A DNA stretch of 64,000 bases from Gnetum montanum (lineage: Eukaryota; Streptophyta; Gnetopsida; Gnetales; Gnetaceae), in assembly GCA_015680685.1 (NCBI GenBank), contig MNCI01016246.1, positions 173,048-237,047 on the forward strand, written 5' to 3'. Positions 32,130 through 43,990 of this stretch are shown piece after piece. The notes beneath the pieces are model-generated. The model did no database searches. It had not been told where the DNA came from and worked only from the letters and a program-made list of their open reading frames with translations. Positions within the stretch are counted from its first letter, which is position 1. Every line of letters begins with the position of its first letter. A program made the position numbers and the translations under genes.

Positions 32130-33161
32130 TGCTGCACTGTAGCCAAGTGCTACGCTGCAGCGGGGACATGCTATGCTACAGTAGTGCTATGCTGTAGGGG
32201 TATTCCGCGTTACTCGGAACATGAAAGTGATAATTTTTTTTACCGCATTGGCTATAAATATGGGATTACCCCTTGGTAAACTTATCATTTTCATTGTCAG
32301 AGCTAGCACCCAGAGTGTAGCGTGGTCAAGCTGAGAGAGAGTGTAACAAGCATAGCATAGCAGTTGATACAGCTAATTTGTGAGCAAGGAAATGGTGCAT
32401 AAAAGTGAACGCAGGCATCAAGGGCTTGCCAAAGTGGATGAAGTGGGGCACACCCTATGACACCTCCCCAAGGCACGTGTTGAGGAAAGGATGGAGGGTC
32501 CATCCACCTGGTAACTATCACGCTACCCTCGTTTGGTTTGTGTAATGTGTCGAGTGGGATTGTCACTATGATCACCACATCTTGGTTGTTACAATTTTCA
32601 ATATTTCCACCCTGTAACTATTGTTATTGCCTTGGCTATCATAGCTATGGTAGTTGCTACGCTACGACTAGTGTGTGGCACTGCCCTGACCACCATTGTT
32701 GATGGCTGATGCGACATTGCAAGGGGGTTTGGGCAGTTCTGAGAGGCATAATGCTCGCTCAACATAGCGTAGCATCCATGGAGGAGGTTTTGGCTCACCA
32801 GTTTTCTTAGTCAGCATGACGTGTGTCTAGCATAGCATAGCATATGTAGTGGGAATTTTTCTTTTGGTTTGCATTTTATTCTACCATCTTTCATGCAACG
32901 AGGCAGGGCTAGGGCAATGGGAAAGCTATGAGTATTTTTCTTAGGCCACATTGTTCTGGTCATTATGACTATTAGACTGTGTTACATTTTAGTTCCTATT
33001 AAACTAAGCTGCTATGTTGGTAGGCATGTTACGCTGTGCTACATTAGTAATCCTCACTTGAACATAGTGTTAACATTTGGTGCTTTTCCATGCAGGGTCA
33101 TTTTAAAACTAGTCCTGATTGTGCTAGAAGTGGTAAGCATCTTATGCTACCTGAGTGAACC
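32130..33161 (+). promoter_or_regulatory. Presumed promoter and 5' leader of the antisense gene
   Basis: On the plus strand, GCTACGCTGCAG- and GCTATGCTACAG-type hairpin pieces (32140-32205) are followed by GGCTATAAATATGGG with a TATAAATA box at 32253-32260. The next 900 bp hold more CATAGCATAGCA pieces and no clear frame until an ATG at 33162. A possible acceptor CTTTTCCATGCAG near 33097 suggests a spliced leader. Transcription evidence would be needed. Confidence 0.45.
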
Positions 33162-36100
33162 CATGGCCAACGTCCCTCCTCCCCATGCACAGGTGGGGAA
33201 TCAGGTAGTCTAGTTCTGGGAGGGCACTTAGGAGTTCCTAGGGTTCCTCCTTTGCTACTTTAGTGTGATAGTGTGGTCACACTTGTCGGCCAAAATAGCC
33301 ACCATCCTCATTCAAATGTTATTTCTTGGAGCAAACCGAGGCATCCTGAAGTTCATGGCTGACGAGCCGATTAAGGGCAAAGGGACAAAAGGCTCAAGTT
33401 AGCACTCAAGGGGCCTAAGAAGCTTGAGTTGGATTTGGGACATGCCCGAATTCAAATGCTACCACAAATAAAACACATTGTTTGTTGCCCGTCACATCGA
33501 CACCTACTTCTAGAATCCACTTGGGATCATTTATTGTGTCGGAAGGTGAGTCCTATGGAGATGTTTCAAGCATGTTGTATTATTTTTCTTGCATGGTCAA
33601 AAATACTTATCGTACTTTTCATGTTACCAAGTTTATGATTGACAAGGATGGTCTTCGTGGTAACACAGATACATTGGCGTTGGCCCAAACGGATTTGCAA
33701 GAGTTCTCCTCTATCGAGAAGGTGCATTTTGGTGTCACAAAACAACTTGGCCTGCATTTTAGAACCTACCCAACCAAGTATGTCAAGTTCTATTTGAAGT
33801 GTAAGGAGTTTGGCTAGCTGGATAGCGAATGGGACAATCACCGACTGCTTACTGTGGAAGATGGTTTGGTGGAAATTCCATCATTTCCTACACCATTCAA
33901 GCCTGGTACGTTAAGTTATGAATTTTTTTTATGTATGTTCAAGTGATTGACGTTTCCTTTACTTCTTTTTCTTTTTTGCTAATTTTTTTGTTCATCATTA
34001 TAGCAACAAGCAAATCCCAAGAGGTTATAGTGATTACCTCTGGACATAATGAAACCAACCTCTTCTTCAAGTATGGAGAGGTGGACAAGAATCAACATTG
34101 GCTTTGTAATGGGGCCCCAACCACCCTTGTTCACAACATTCAAGAGGCTAGGCTCATGGATTTATTCTTGGTATTAAATCCAAGTGTCCCAGCTACAAAA
34201 ATTCTTTCCCTAGCTAATTTCTTTTCTAACAAGGCTAATTACTTCCACACACAGGTTCACAATGTGCAAGTAGTGTTCGAAATTAACGATAAACTTTTTG
34301 CGTATCTTTTCGGTGTTCCCTCTGATGGTCTCCCTGTAGGAGAAAATTCTAGCAAAGATGTAAACCATCAAGGGGATATCGAGAAATGGCTAGGGATAAG
34401 CAAGGACTGAAAGGGGATTTATATCCATAAGGTCAAGATAGTGGTGGCCCAAACGATTTACCCTGTCTTTCGAACCCGTGCTTTCCCCAAGCTACTCTCC
34501 CAAAGGAAGATCCTTGGAGTAGAGTAGGCTTGGATCATAAGGGAGGTCATGGAGGAAGGACCCTTTATAACTGGGCGAGGTACCTTTTTGAATGCTTACA
34601 TGCTGAAATGGTTAAGCTTTGTGAAAAGTTTGACACATGTTTCAACATTCACTATTCCTTCTTCATAGCTTGCCTGTGAAAATTCGCAATGTGGTTTGTT
34701 AAAATGGCACTTGGGTACAGCAGGATTGTAACTAGATATCCAAGTCATGGATTTTTTAGGTTTTTCACACTACCCAATCCCAGGGCCCCCCAGAAGCTAT
34801 TGAGGAATCACTTTTGATAATAATGAGGGATCTGGTGGCATGACCCTTTCGTGGCTAGGATAGCATTGGAGAGGCACCTCCCATCAACACAATCAATGTG
34901 TTAAGGGGGAAACATCTCATTGCAGAGATGGTGAAGACTAGGCTACAACGAAAAAAATCTTGTCCAATGGAAGAACCTCCCCATACTACTAATGAAAGAG
35001 GGAGGAAGTTGCAAATCAAGGTTCGCAAAGTGCAACCCACAGTTGGTAAGTGTGGTTAACTATCTCATTAGCATAGCACTTGCTACGTTGTGCTACGTTA
35101 TGTAGCGTAGCATCCATTTTGTGTTAGAGTATCCTACTTATTTTGAACATGTTTATCAAAAGAAGAAGAAGAAGAGGTTTTGGCCTTTGAAGTAGGGGCA
35201 CCCACTATAGAGGATCAAGAGGCCCCAATAGCAGAGGAGAAGGCCTTCATCGTAGAGGAAGAGGCCACTGCTGCCACTGACCCTTTCGCGGAGTGTGCCC
35301 CAGTACCTGAGGAGCATATGATTATTCAGGATGACACCACACTTTTGAGTCAGCTAGAAGGGGAAGGGCTATAATTCAACACTGGTGAGTTTGATCGCTT
35401 GCTTGATAGTGTGTCGATGGGTGATCCCCCCACTATCACCCCTAAGGATTTGCTAGGTAGGAGCTTTGCACTATCGTTTATGTTGTTTCTAAGTTTCGTT
35501 GTTTTCCCATCCATCATTGGTAACATGTTTTGTTGTGCAGCGGACACCATTGTTAATTCCCTTGACCCTTCTTCCTCAATCCGTCTTTGACCATGGACTA
35601 AGACCCCCAATAAATTTACCTTTCTAGAGGGGGTGGTCAATGACATTATCAATCACCTAAGGCAGATCGATTCTGAGACAAGTATGTTGGAATTACTACA
35701 TTAGGCTCTCTAAGTTGTTGCATTTCTTTGCCATGGAACTGTGACTAATGCTTTTCCATGTGTGATTGATAGTTTCTCATCTCAAGTGGGACCCCTAACA
35801 AGTGATCGAGGTTAACGCAGTGCCTGAACTTCCTCCAGAAGTAGCCAAGGTGCCTCATCCTATATATGAGGAAACAAGTAAATGTGCACTGTACTCGGCA
35901 TGCTCCTTGTGGGAGTGTAGGCGTGTCAATGAGGACCTCTGGAAGAAGGTACAAAAACTTGAGAAAGAGAAGGCTAACCAAGCCGTTGAGTTGGAGGACC
36001 TTCAATCCAAAAATGAGTTTTTATTGGCCCATGACACTCATGACAGCAGTTGGCATACGACTATGATCGACTATGCAAGATACTATATAGTCGTATAGAG

Positions 36101-36745
36101 TAAGAATGAGGCCACTTGTGAGATTATTAAACAACACATGCAAATAGACCTCTTGGCCCAGAAGAACCAAGATTGGAAGGACTATAGAGCAAGGGTGTAC
36201 GAATCGGGGCAGGCACAAAAAAATCATAAGCACATGTACAAAATGGAACATGCCACCTATCGTAAACAATATTAAGATCCTTGTGTTGAGTTGCATACCC
36301 ATAAGCTATTCCTCAATCTCATTGGTGCTTTTAGGGTCTACAAGGAGTTCATGCAATAGGTGGTGGTCAGTGAGTCTCCTAAAAGGAAAATGACCGTACT
36401 TGCTAGGGAGACCACCACCGCCACCTTTTCCCCAAGACCACCTAGATGGACAGCTGTGGAGAAAGGGAAAGTTGCGGCAAGCGTTGATCTGGAAGAGGAA
36501 AATTGGGCCAACCTCACTAAGGAGGAGATCCTACAATGTCTAGCAGCTGGCATGGATAAGATACCCTCTGAAATGGACACAACGCCATCTCAAGTTAGTC
36601 ACTTTTTATTATGCCATAGTTTATTTTATGAGAGCCTTATCGTAGTTTTGATTTATTGTTTTAGTTTTTCTATCTTGTGCAAGATCCAAATGGAGAGGTA
36701 GGACCCAATGGAATAGGAAATGATGATGCTAATGAAGACTTATAG
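33162..36745 (+). pseudogene. Antisense intron-bearing gene inside the Tat-like element
   Basis: This gene lies on the strand opposite to gag and pol, between protease and RT. The start MANVPPPHAQ at 33162 is the best guess. Five GT-AG introns can be proposed: 33906-34003, 35046-35162, 35457-35540, 35682-35772 and 36594-36683 (84-117 bp, GTACGT, GTAAGT, GTAGGA, GTATGT, GTTAGT donors). Coding blocks include ESYGDVSSMLYYFSC, TLALAQTDLQEFSSIEKVHFG, KLFAYLFGVPSDGLP, PFITGRGTFLNAYMLKWLS, then acidic EEEATAATDPFAE, a coiled coil (LWKKVQKLEKEKANQAVELE) and the tail NDDANEDL. Stops and shifts, for example TAA near 35374, make it a decayed copy. The architecture (N-terminal globular part, C-terminal coiled coil) recalls ORF2 of A, C and D, but direct homology is unproven. 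Antisense extra ORFs are known in Tat elements such as Grande, though not, to my knowledge, at this position. Function unknown. Confidence 0.6.
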
Positions 36746-36939
36746 CGTGACAGCAAAAGATTTTTATTTTTGTTTTTTGAATTTAATTTTTGTAAACATT
36801 ATTGTATGGACTGAGATTTGATAAAGAACATAATGTAAACAACTTATTTCATTTTGATTAATCTGTTATTTATTTTTTTTAATGTGTTTGGGCCCCTTGA
36901 GGGCCTCTTGTTTTATTTCTAGGCCATTTCAGGCTGTGA

Positions 36940-37440
36940 CAATAGTTTAAGGACATTTCAAGCCATTGCTTAATGATAATTTTTTTTATTTTTGTTTGTT
37001 TTTTGAGAAGTGGAGTTGCTAATTTTAGGCCTTAGCGAGCTGTGATGGTAGTTTAAGGTCATTTTGGGCCATTACTATTTTTAGGCAATTTTGGGCCATT
37101 GCAATAGTTTAATGCCATTTCAAGCCATTGCTCAATGATGATGAGTTTTTACTTTAACTAGAGTTGCTAGTTTTAGGTCATTTCAGGCTAGGGAGTAGAT
37201 AATTAATGCAAGCAACAACCATGATGTAAATGATGGACATAATGTCAACAGTAGACATGATGCGAATGCAAACAGTAGACATGGTGTAAACAATTAAAAC
37301 AATGTAAACAATGATCATGATACTAAAAAAATGAGCATAATGCAAACAGTGAACGTGGTACTAAAAATGAACATAATGTAAACAATGAGCATGATGCTAA
37401 CTATGAACATAATGCAAATAGTGAATATGATGCTAAAATT
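36940..37440. repeat. Two adjacent tandem repeat tracts after the antisense gene
   Basis: The first tract (36940-37190) has diverged units with AGTTTAAGG(A/T)CATTT and GGCCATTGC-like cores. The second (37200-37440) repeats ACATAATGTAAACAGTGA- and CATGATGCTAAA-like pieces about ten times. Between 36750 and 36940 there is a T-rich stretch that may hold the 3' end of the antisense transcript. Confidence 0.8.
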
Positions 37441-37503
37441 AAGATGAAACGAAATAAAAAATGTTAAAGCCAAGCCTTTATGGAATTGAATTAAAGGTAA
37501 TCT

Positions 37504-38480
37504 CTAATTACGTAGTTGTTTCCTAACCCTTTGTGGGCTAGGCAAAGCATATGGCCGAGAGGCTTTGTTGTGGTATTCATCTATGTCATTGTCTACTATT
37601 TGAAAATGAAACTTAGCCCACATAGTTTCTTTATCTGAGTCAGCATTTTTGGCCAACTCATCAGTCAAGAAAAGGGTTTCAACATGAATAGACGCTTCAT
37701 TCTTAGAGATTATTATCTTTGAACCCTGCTCCATGTCAACATTGTTTATGGCTTAGGCAACTACTTCGTCATTGTAGATCACCAGTTCCCCGCCCGCATA
37801 GGGTAGGTGGATCCCTTGATGTATCGGTGAAGAGATAGTCCTTAATTGGGCTAACCATGACCTCCCCAAGATTAGGTTGAAATTGGGCATCTCTTCCACC
37901 ACGATGAACACTGCACTTGTGGGGAACTAGTCCCCTACCACAAAGTGAATGTGGACAATTCCCTTTACCACCACATGTGCCCCATTGAACAATTTTAGGT
38001 AGGAAGTTACTGTGGACTTGATTTGATCAACCAAGCCTAATTTGTCCACTATGGGAAATGGAATGACATTGGTAGTGGCCTCATCATCAACATGTACCTT
38101 TTAGATTTTGTACTGGTTGACACGAATTGTGATGAAAATGGGTGTCATTGTCACCTGACCCTTTTCAGGATCATCCTTAATAGACTTATCGTGAAATGTT
38201 AAGTGCGTTGGCCGTGGTTCTTCAGCTGTAGATGGAAGCATGACAATGTGGATTGCTTTCTCTTTAGTCAGCATGTTTTCATTAACGGGGATAGATGCTA
38301 ACATGTGAAACATGGCCTCACAATGCACCATGGAAGTCATTATTAGGTCATATAGGCTTAAAGTTATGTTTTTCTGCTTCAGGGCTTGTTTGGCTTGTGT
38401 AATGGTGTTGAGAAAGTCCTTCCTGCCATCTTGTTGTTTACCAGCTTCTCCTCTTCTATACATCCTAGAAGACAAATCTC
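37504..38480 (-). pseudogene. Tat-like aspartic protease region
   Basis: The retroelement protease cuts the Gag-Pol polyprotein. The upstream part (38475-38101) has TLSLYDLIMTSMVH and HLTFHDKSI, a usual lead-in. The presumed active-site region near 38090-38040 reads VHVDDEATTNVIPF, against VDGGSAVNVMP-type in relatives, so the catalytic Asp is followed by DEAT instead of a Ser/Thr-Gly/Ala pair and is probably inactive. Further on come FNLILGRSWLAQL (near 37860), the conserved ILGR-W block, and IHLPYAGGELVIYNDE. Stops interrupt it. Confidence 0.75.
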
Positions 38481-38639
38481 TTGAGGGGGAGTGATTTTAG
38501 GCTGGCTCACAAGCTTTTTTGGCTTAGCAGGCATCGATTGTGCATGTATTCTACCACTAGAAACTGATGATGAAGAGGTCATGGGGACTGCAGACAAGGG
38601 GGTAGGCTTAGGGGGACCTAGCATAGTGCATTCACTAGC

Positions 38640-41150
38640 CATCTTGTCTACTAAACACTCTTCACACTTTTTTGGATGAGGAGGCTATTGTGCAGTGTTT
38701 GTTACCTGGCTTTGGGTGGTAGAGGAGCTTGGATGTTTTGGCACCTTAATGACAAATGGTGCCTATTGTGTTGGCGCAGGTAGCAGTGCAACTCTGAGCA
38801 CAAAGGGTGAGGTGGATGTCTGATGAGGAACTTTAAGGAAAAATGGGGCTTATGATGTTGTTTTTATTGGCATTTTTATGTTACAAGGAAAACACACCAT
38901 GAATGGTTGCTGTGGTTGTTCTAGATTGTTGTCAATGCCAATGGCGTTGATGGTGTACCCCACATTATTATCATTTAGGGGGTTTTTGTAAACATGCATT
39001 GACTGGTTTTTGGGGTGGACAGGACTACTCTCATCCAGGACTAGCTTGCCTTGATCAATCATGTGTTGTATGTCATATTTTAATGCTAGGCAGTAATTTG
39101 TATCATGACCACACAATTGGTAATAGTCACAGAAATGCTCTAACTTGAAATTCTTAGAGACTGGCAGCTCATTGGGTATAGCCAAGGAGGGGTCCTAAGA
39201 ACTTTGCAATACCTTTGATAGTGTTTGATTGTCTCCTCCAACATCTGTTTATGTTGTATACACCTAGCTCCCAATATATGCTTCAAAAGTTTTGAAGGCT
39301 TAACGGGTAAGGGAGTATACTTTGAGCGATCCTTGCACTTAAAGTTGGGACTTGGCTGGGTTGGTGTCACAGGTGTTAATGTTGAGGACTTTCTTGTGTT
39401 ACTAGAGCTAGGTGTGGCATTAGCAAGAGTGTTGGATGTTGTAGCAACCTTTTTGTTGTTGCTATTGTTGGGCTTCGTTTCCTTGGCCACAGTAGCCACT
39501 GTTCTTTTTGTGACCTTGCCCTTCTCTTTGTCTTTCTTAATGTGTACATTTTTATAGGTGACATAGGTCGGGTTCCTAGTGGCTTCAACTGCATCCTGAA
39601 TGCTCTTGGTCTAAGAAAAGGCTTGGCTAAGGGAACACAGGGCTAGGTAGTAGAGTTTAGACTTAATGAAGTCATTAGTTGCATCCTTAAAGATGGCCAA
39701 CAAGTGGGCCTTAGCAATCGGCTGGAGTATCTCGTTCAAGGTTATGCTCCACCGCTGCATAAATCTCTACACAAATTCTAGCAGGTCCTGCTTAACGCTC
39801 ATGAGCTAGTCTAGTGTGACCTCTGGTTTCAAGTTATACTTGAAGTGGGTCACGAACTAACTTAGCAGCTCCTCCGAGGTTGAGATGGAGGGGAATGGGA
39901 GTGCACGGTACTAGTCTAGACCTTTGCCTATCAGAGACATGGTAAAGACGTGGATGATGGTGCGAGGCCATGGTTGCAACAATACAAATTCAGACCTGAA
40001 TGTTACTAAGTGCATGTTTGGGTCACCCTCTCTGTTGTACTTTGTAAATTGGGGAAGTGGCATCCCATGGGGCAGCATTAGCATGGGAACAGCTAGACTA
40101 ATAAGTTCATCATGGTAAAAGTCTATGACCTGCATGATTTCAAAACAAATGGCCTTAAGTCGTTTGATTTCATTAGTGAGGATCTAGATGAGTTGGAAAG
40201 CTTGATCTAGACCCAGGGATGTTGCAAATGATTATGGGGCTACCTAAGTAGCCATCATGGATGACACTATTGGAGCAACAGCTTGTCCCATGGGAGCTGT
40301 TGTTGGGGCCACTCCAACAAGAGGTGGTGCCTAGGCGGTCCACCACCCAGTGGGTGGTGCTGTTGGGGCAATGACCATTGGTGGCACCATGGGGTTGGCT
40401 ACTTGCCTGGTAGGTAGGATGGCCCACAGCCCTATGTTTGGTTGCACCACCTATAGGACTTAGTACGCTTGGGGTTGGACATAATGCGACATCTAAGAGG
40501 GTTGTGCAGTAGGGAGAGAAGCGACTAGTGTTCACCACATGGTTGAGATTGGGTCTACTACTAGTAGTGGGATGGGTGCAAATGAGGGAACAGGAGTAGA
40601 ACTCACGTATAGTTGTGACGTGGGCACAGTGTGCACCTATGGCAGTGTAGCTGTGACTAACGTTGGGTATGATGCTAGAACAAATTGGGAAGGGAGGATG
40701 ACTGGAAACAAAGTTGAAGGGACTGTGTGTTGATAGGTTGAAAACATGGGATGGCTACCCATTACTGAAGAGGATGTGGGATGTTGCAAGGTTGTGGCAA
40801 CAACAAAGGGGGCAAAAGAAAAGAGCTAGTTTGACTAGAAGACAACGGTAGAAAGGATAGCCATGGTGTAGATCTGGTGACCACCTTTGGAGTGGGAGTC
40901 CAAGTCTTCCTACTGATCTTGAAATGCTTCATCATAGTGGAACGTTGTGTCCCATTCCCTAGAATTACTCACTCACATCAATTGGTTTAACACACATTCA
41001 TACACTTCAGTTAGCGGGATGGTGACATCAGGAGCAGGGATGAACTCCTTCCCGTTCTAGTGGAGGAACTCGAAGTTACGTTTATCCTCGAGTTCTTGCC
41101 AATCTAAGGGTATATTTTCTTGTACTTTTTCACAGATGAAATTGTATCGC
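38640..41150 (-). pseudogene. Tat-like gag
   Basis: A Pro/Ala/Thr-rich N-terminal part (about 41150-40170, with many PP, TAPP and VAP pieces) precedes the capsid core. The core reads LPHGMPLPQFTKYNREGDPNMHLVTF (in parts, near 40080-40010), then SEELLS, FVTHFKYNLKPEVTLD and DLLEFV-RFMQRW, a typical retrotransposon gag domain. The zinc-finger-like motif FCDYYQLCGHDTNYC with ALKYDIQHMIDQGKL (about 39150-39030) is characteristic of Tat gag (CxxH/C-GHdT-C). Many stops are present. The exact start was not found. Confidence 0.8.
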
Positions 41151-41668
41151 TCTGCATCTAGTTCCAAACACTCAGGTGATAGGTGCCATAGCCTAAGGGA
41201 CTGTCACTATATCAACACTGGGCTAGACAATTGCTCAAGACCTGTCACATGTTAGACAAAGTAGGGGACCTCTAGGTCCAAGGTGGGAACTGCAATAGTC
41301 GCTGGAATCATTTTTTGTTGTAAAAGGAAAACTGTAGAGAAGAAAGAGGCTGAAACTACATATGCTAGGGAGTGTCGGAAGCTGGCTTCCTTCACTGTTA
41401 TACCTGCTACACTAAGCAAGACTACTACACTGAGAGGTTTACTATGCCACACGAGACGCAAGCAGCATAGCGTAGTCAACAAAGTGAACACAGTACAGTG
41501 AGCATTTGGAGACTTTCATCCTACCAGGTTCCAAAGGAGCCATCATTGCGACCAATCTGCACCATCTAGTGCATAGACAACCACAAGGGTGTCACGTCTA
41601 TGCTAGTAGGTAATGGGGTATAGAGAGCATGCAAGATTAACTGTGAAGCAAGGAAAGGGCATAGAAAA

Positions 41669-41687
41669 GGCTCTCCTTCTAGTGCCA
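41669..41687 (-). other. Presumed primer binding site of the Tat-like element
   Basis: The minus strand reads TGGCACTAGAAGGAGAGCC. It starts with the TGG expected opposite a tRNA CCA end, lies between the U5 region and gag, and is within a few bases of the expected LTR end. I could not assign the tRNA. Confidence 0.6.
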
Positions 41688-41689
41688 AA

Positions 41690-43990
41690 AACTATAGCAA
41701 CCGAAAACATCGATGGCTAGAACACCAAGAGGTTATTGGGCATACAGCCTAACCCTGGATCTGTGCAAGGGCCGTGTTGGAGAAAAAATGGAAAGAGGGT
41801 GCCCTAAACAATCTAGTTGATTAGATAGGGACTTAATCGGTGTACAATAACCGTTTGTAAACAATTATTTTAGAGATGTTATCTATAATTTAAGCAATAA
41901 ACATAAACTGATAAGCAATGATGCAAAATATGGTAATAGCAAAATAAAATGAAACAAGCTTGAGTGAGAGAGTGCACCACCCCAAGATCAGGGGATTTGA
42001 TCTTTATTTAGCAAAAAAGTGTACAACTAATGCATAGTGTGGACAAGCATAGCTTACAATGAAGCAGTATGGTCATAGCTCCTTAAACTACTATCAACAG
42101 CTTACTAACAAGAACAGGTGAGCTAGTGTTCACTGGGCTAGGAGAGATCCAAAAAGTGCTACTATTGGGGTTTGCTATTTGTCAACCCTCTGCTTGTCAG
42201 TCTCTTTGCCAAAGCTGATTGCCAAAAATCCAAAATTCCAAAATGCTAATCTTCAAAGCCAACTGCAAGGAAGGGGATTCTCAAAGCTAACAATGCCAAA
42301 AGCCAACATTAAAAGCCAATCTTTTGAACACTTTTTGCTAGGGTATTTATAGAGCCAAGAGCAGAAGAAAAATTTGGTTTGGATGCCACATGTCTTGGGT
42401 CCCACAGGGTGCAAACATGGATGTGCCATGCTGCTGTGTAATGCCAAATGTGAAACCTGCTACGTTGTGACCATACTGCTCAAACTACATGTCCCAGAAT
42501 CTAAGTAACTACCATGTTTATTACAAAAAATGCCAAAAACAAATGTAAAGTGGAGCCTATGCTCTAGGACTACGTCTTCCCTACTCTTGTGAGCAGGGTC
42601 AAGAATAGGGACAACTTTGGGAATAATCATGGGATGCAAAACAAAGAAAACTTGTTGATTCTATCCATTGAAGAAATGCTGGGATAGGAGTGACCATTGC
42701 CAACAAGTTCTGGAGCTATCCTAATGCTTCTACGCAAGTGTTATGCAATTTACACTACCCAACATATCAACGTAGTGTAAACACCCACATGCTACACTAT
42801 GCTACACTGCATATCGTAGCATAGCGTACTTGCTAGCCTTGAGGGAAATCTTGCCCGAAAGTCGAAAATACCTATCTAAGGCCTAGCTAGGTAATCAACT
42901 TCTATGATTGATAACCCTGTCTTCTATGTTGAAAGGTCCTGGGACATGCAGAGTTCATCCTTGGAACTCTTTCATGTTTTGTGTCCTTGCTATGTTGTGC
43001 TACACTAAGTAACATAGCATAGCGTAGCAGCCAACGTGACATGAATTCTTGTTTGATCTGCTATATTTTGTCAAGGAATTTTGCTTAGAGCTCGAGGGAG
43101 AAGTGGGAACAAGCATTCTTAGAGGCTAAAGTGTGGCCAAGCGTAATTCTCTTGCTGGAACCACTTGGCAAAGGACCTTCATGTGTTCTATCCTAGCTAT
43201 GTTGTGTTATGCTACGTAGTGTAACAAAGCATAGCACCCAATTTAACTTGAATTTTGACTCACTTTGCAAACATTCTATTACAGGATGTCAGTCATGTCT
43301 TGGCGTTGTTGCAGAACAAGCATGTTTGATGGTTAAGGCATAGGAGTGTCATCACTAGAGCAATCTGAGTAGGAGTATCATCACAGTACATCCCTGCTAC
43401 ACTGCGTATCACTCAAATTGAGATGATTTTTTGATAAATCTTACCATATTTTGCTGCTTCATGTTGCTCATGCATCAAGGATGAACTGGGATAGATGTCC
43501 CGAAGTACTGAGTCCTTGTCAACCTGCATCTTTAGTGCCTGATCAATCTCCACATGGTCGACTACGCTATGTAACGTAGCATAGCGTAGCAGGTCTCATT
43601 GTTAGAAAAATTGCCAAATTGTTTGGTCCATCTTGAACACTTTTGGCAACTCCTAACATAGTCCTTGCGTAGACTGTCAACTGGGTCAAGTGTCATACTA
43701 GGCAAGCTAGAAGGTGTAGCAAGCCTGTCAGCCTGAGAAATAGAAAATTTGTTGAACTATACAGCCTACCCTTAGTGTTTGTTTCATGCAAACTGGCCTT
43801 GTGGCTAGGTGCTACATTGAATGTGCTACAGAGGGTGGCAAGCAAGCATGGAAGTAATTTTTCCTGTGTTAGGACTTCCAGGGTGCCATGTTGTCTGCAC
43901 ATTCCATCATGACACTGTGCTTGTAATGATCCTTGCCTGAATTTCGAGACTATGCTGAGTCATGAGAGTCACAAAATTTATGGTGTTTCA
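41690..43990 (-). repeat. Tat-like element 5' LTR, about 2.3 kb
   Basis: On the minus strand it starts at 43990 (TGAAACACC). U3 contains the palindrome array (43591 to 42790), then a TATAAATA box at 42351-42344, an AATAAA signal at 42008-42003 and a U5 ending near the primer site at about 41690. Only its first 1016 bp are present in the left copy (25489-26536). The exact U5 end is uncertain because no clean CA terminus is seen. Confidence 0.75.
42790..43591. repeat. Periodic palindromes in U3 of the Tat-like 5' LTR
   Basis: Imperfect palindromes of the CTACGCTATG / CATAGCGTAG type lie at 42790-42829, 42988-43029, 43196-43236, 43395-43409 (shortened) and 43561-43591, starting 198, 208, 199 and 166 bp apart. 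Four correspond to those of the left LTR. The one at 42790 lies in the part that the left LTR has lost. Confidence 0.85.

Larger units (their letters stand above)
25489..43990 (-). mobile_element. Tat-like Ty3/gypsy element with long LTRs and an antisense gene
   Basis: In minus-strand order: 5' LTR (43990 to about 41690), primer site, gag (about 41150-38640), protease (about 38480-37504), an antisense gene block (36750-32200), RT (31755-30560), RNase H and a second RNase H-like region (30520-29410), integrase (29400-28300), a non-coding 3' part, a polypurine tract and the 3' LTR (26536-25489, truncated). The doubled RNase H and the integrase end LADMDDNEFANPVN are features of the Tat lineage. 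Outer flanks are TCTGA and ATATC, so no target duplication survives, consistent with loss of the outer part of the left LTR. Total length is 18.5 kb. Confidence 0.85.

Noticed and set aside
41252-41501. Frames of 72-79 codons on both strands between the Tat primer site and gag
   Set aside because: Mutually overlapping, no gag-like motif, probably leader sequence.
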